Position numbers and translations under genes: made by a program | Shown here: one piece after another, positions 62,891-64,000 of the stretch | Layout: each line of letters opens with the position of its first letter | Numbering within the stretch: the stretch's first letter is position 1 | NCBI GenBank assembly: GCA_905221605.1 | Contig: CAJNDS010001868.1 | Span: forward strand, 466,001 to 530,000 | Length of the DNA: 64,000 nucleotides | From: Symbiodinium natans | Lineage: Eukaryota; Sar; Dinophyceae; Suessiales; Symbiodiniaceae | Direction: 5' to 3' | The notes under the pieces: model-generated | Databases searched by the model: none | The model's input: only the letters and a program-made list of their open reading frames with translations | Told to the model about the DNA's origin: nothing

Positions 62891-63114
62891 GTTTTTTACA
62901 TACAATTCTGTGTTTATAAGCCTGTCCTATGCAAATAATTCATAGACATGTTTACCAAATTGCATTTTCCTGTGTTTTTGGGGTGTTTTTTTATGTGGTG
63001 ATGTGGAAGTAGTGCTAAACACACGCGTTTTTCACTATTTACAGGTTTTCTCGCATAGGACCAGACGTGCAAAAACAGGACATCGCCTAGCATACAAAGC
63101 AAAACCTAGATCAT

Positions 63115-63178
63115 GGGGGGGGGGGGGGGGTGACCATATATATATATATAAGTATATATGCATATATATATATATATA
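63115..63178. repeat. Poly-G and TA microsatellite
   Basis: A run of about 17 G and then TA repeats, forming the right terminus of the composite element. Confidence 0.95.
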
Positions 63179-63286
63179 AACACCAGGAACTCCTTCCACC
63201 CCAAAAACTCAGGAACTCAAAACCCCCTGAACGATGAACTCAAAAAAACCCAAAGCCCAGGCTTCAAGCCCTTGACCCCAGAGCCT

Positions 63287-63840
63287 GGGTTTAGGGTTTA
63301 GGGTTTTGGCTTTGGGGTTTAGGGTTTAGGGCATAGGGTTTAGGGCTCAGGGTTACCCTCAGCCCGACAGCCTAAGCCCGACCCGGAATTTCAAAACCAA
63401 TATGTCCACCAATGTAGTTGGGAATGCTCTAAGCAAAGGTATATGTATTTCGTTCTAGGGTTTCTCGTGAAGGCTAGGTTTAGGGTTTAGGGTTTAGGGT
63501 TTAGGGTTTAGGGTTTAGGGTTTAGGGTTTAGGGTTTAGGGTTTAGGGTTTAGGGTTTAGGGTTTAGGGTTTAGGGCTGAGGACTTCGGGCTTAGGGCTT
63601 GGGGCTTGGGGCTTAGGGTTTAGGATTTTTTCCAATGCATTTCGGGAAGTTCCGCTGCCGGGTGGCCTTGTTTAGGAGTATTGGGTTTAGGGTTGATTCA
63701 TACCACAGCACTCTTAAGCCCGATAGACAAACCGCTAAACCCCTAAACCCCTAAACCCTGAACCCTAAACCCTAATTAAACCCTAAACCCTAAACCCTAA
63801 ACCCTCAACCCTCAACCCTAAACCCTAAACCCTAGACCCT
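63287..63840. other. Telomere-like tracts, no exon seen
   Basis: TTTAGGG tracts at 63290-63350 and 63478-63575 and CCCTAAA sequence at 63737-63840. Short unique stretches between them have no clear coding frame. Confidence 0.6.
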
Positions 63841-63877
63841 TAAGCCCGATAAGCAAAGCCCGGAGCCCTGGCTGCAG

Positions 63878-63936
63878 GACGTCGGACTTTGCTCTCACGG
63901 TCGGGGCCCCAGACGCGGCACGCGGCGTAGATCAGA
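63878..63936 (+). CDS. Candidate exon at the window edge
   Basis: After GCTGCAG, one frame reads TSDFALTVGAPDAARGVDQ, exiting into a G-strand tract (A|GTTAGTTTAGGG). It sits between a C-strand and a G-strand tract; function unknown. Confidence 0.35.
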
Positions 63937-64000
63937 GTTAGTTTAGGGTTTAGGGGTTTAGGGTTTCGGGTTTAGGGTTTAGGGTTTAGGGGTTAGGGTT

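Larger units (their letters stand above)
60315..63151. mobile_element. Composite AT-rich element with inverted termini
   Basis: The left terminus has TA repeats, TATGCTCACCCC, a C run and CATGATCTAGGT (60315-60369). The right terminus is its reverse complement: ACCTAGATCATG, a G run, GGGGTGACCATA and TA repeats (63104-63151). Only one mismatch is seen in the unique parts. Inside are a tandem array (about 60470-62220) and a 0.54 kb palindrome. No telomere-like tract and no transposase frame lies within. It may be a non-autonomous transposon or a foldback element. Confidence 0.65.

Noticed and set aside
62349-62938. Mirror-image open frames (SKSKKNHVFF, KIQKKPWFF).
   Set aside because: Translations of the palindrome arms; A/T-run sequence with no domain.

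Overview
The window looks like nuclear DNA of an alveolate protist, most probably a dinoflagellate. Reasons seen in the sequence: short GC-rich exons scattered in long introns; TTTAGGG/CCCTAAA telomere-type tracts in almost every intron and spacer; several GC-AG introns with short direct repeats at their ends; and every gene that can be read is on the + strand, as in dinoflagellate unidirectional gene clusters. A chromerid or other alveolate is not excluded. No operon, CRISPR array, rRNA, tRNA or viral gene was seen. Simple open-frame search is misleading here: most long open frames are read through repeats, and nearly all real coding exons are 40-150 bp.

Layout, all +: (1) 1.9-9.3 kb, a small multi-pass membrane protein resembling the TMEM14/FAX (Tmemb_14) family. 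(2) 9.3-12.1 kb, a spacer with inverted-repeat elements. (3) 12.1-28.2 kb, a UGT80-type sterol/lipid glucosyltransferase in about 24 exons. (4) 28.6-41.0 kb, a class C beta-lactamase-related serine hydrolase (EstB/LACT type) in about 19 exons; one intron holds a 2.3 kb block without telomere-like tracts. (5) 43.1-50.8 kb, CPSF30/CPSF4 (Yth1), a CCCH zinc-finger subunit of the mRNA 3'-end processing complex; the 3' end is not resolved. (6) 55.6-60.1 kb, several coding-like exons of unknown function plus an intronless ubiquitin-like ORF at 59.16-59.53 kb. (7) 60.3-63.15 kb, an AT-rich composite element with inverted termini, a tandem array and a 0.54 kb palindrome. (8) 63.3-64 kb, the edge of another gene.

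The most striking pattern is how the telomere-like tracts are arranged. Tracts just downstream of exons are mostly in TTTAGGG orientation and tracts just upstream of exons are mostly CCCTAAA. Introns therefore begin with the G-rich strand and end with the C-rich strand, which would let the two ends of an intron transcript pair. In many introns the first GTTTAG of the tract is itself the 5' splice site. In at least two places a tract interrupts another repeat, once with a 6 bp duplication, so the tracts seem to be inserted or seeded during repair. MITE-like inverted-repeat families, one with an 8 bp target duplication, also lie in introns.

The genes do not form one pathway. They are housekeeping functions (lipid glycosylation, membrane lipid handling, ester/amide hydrolysis, mRNA polyadenylation). 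Exon ends are my readings of splice signals and phase. Where two neighbouring exons join in frame this is stated; elsewhere the boundary may be off by a few to tens of bases.
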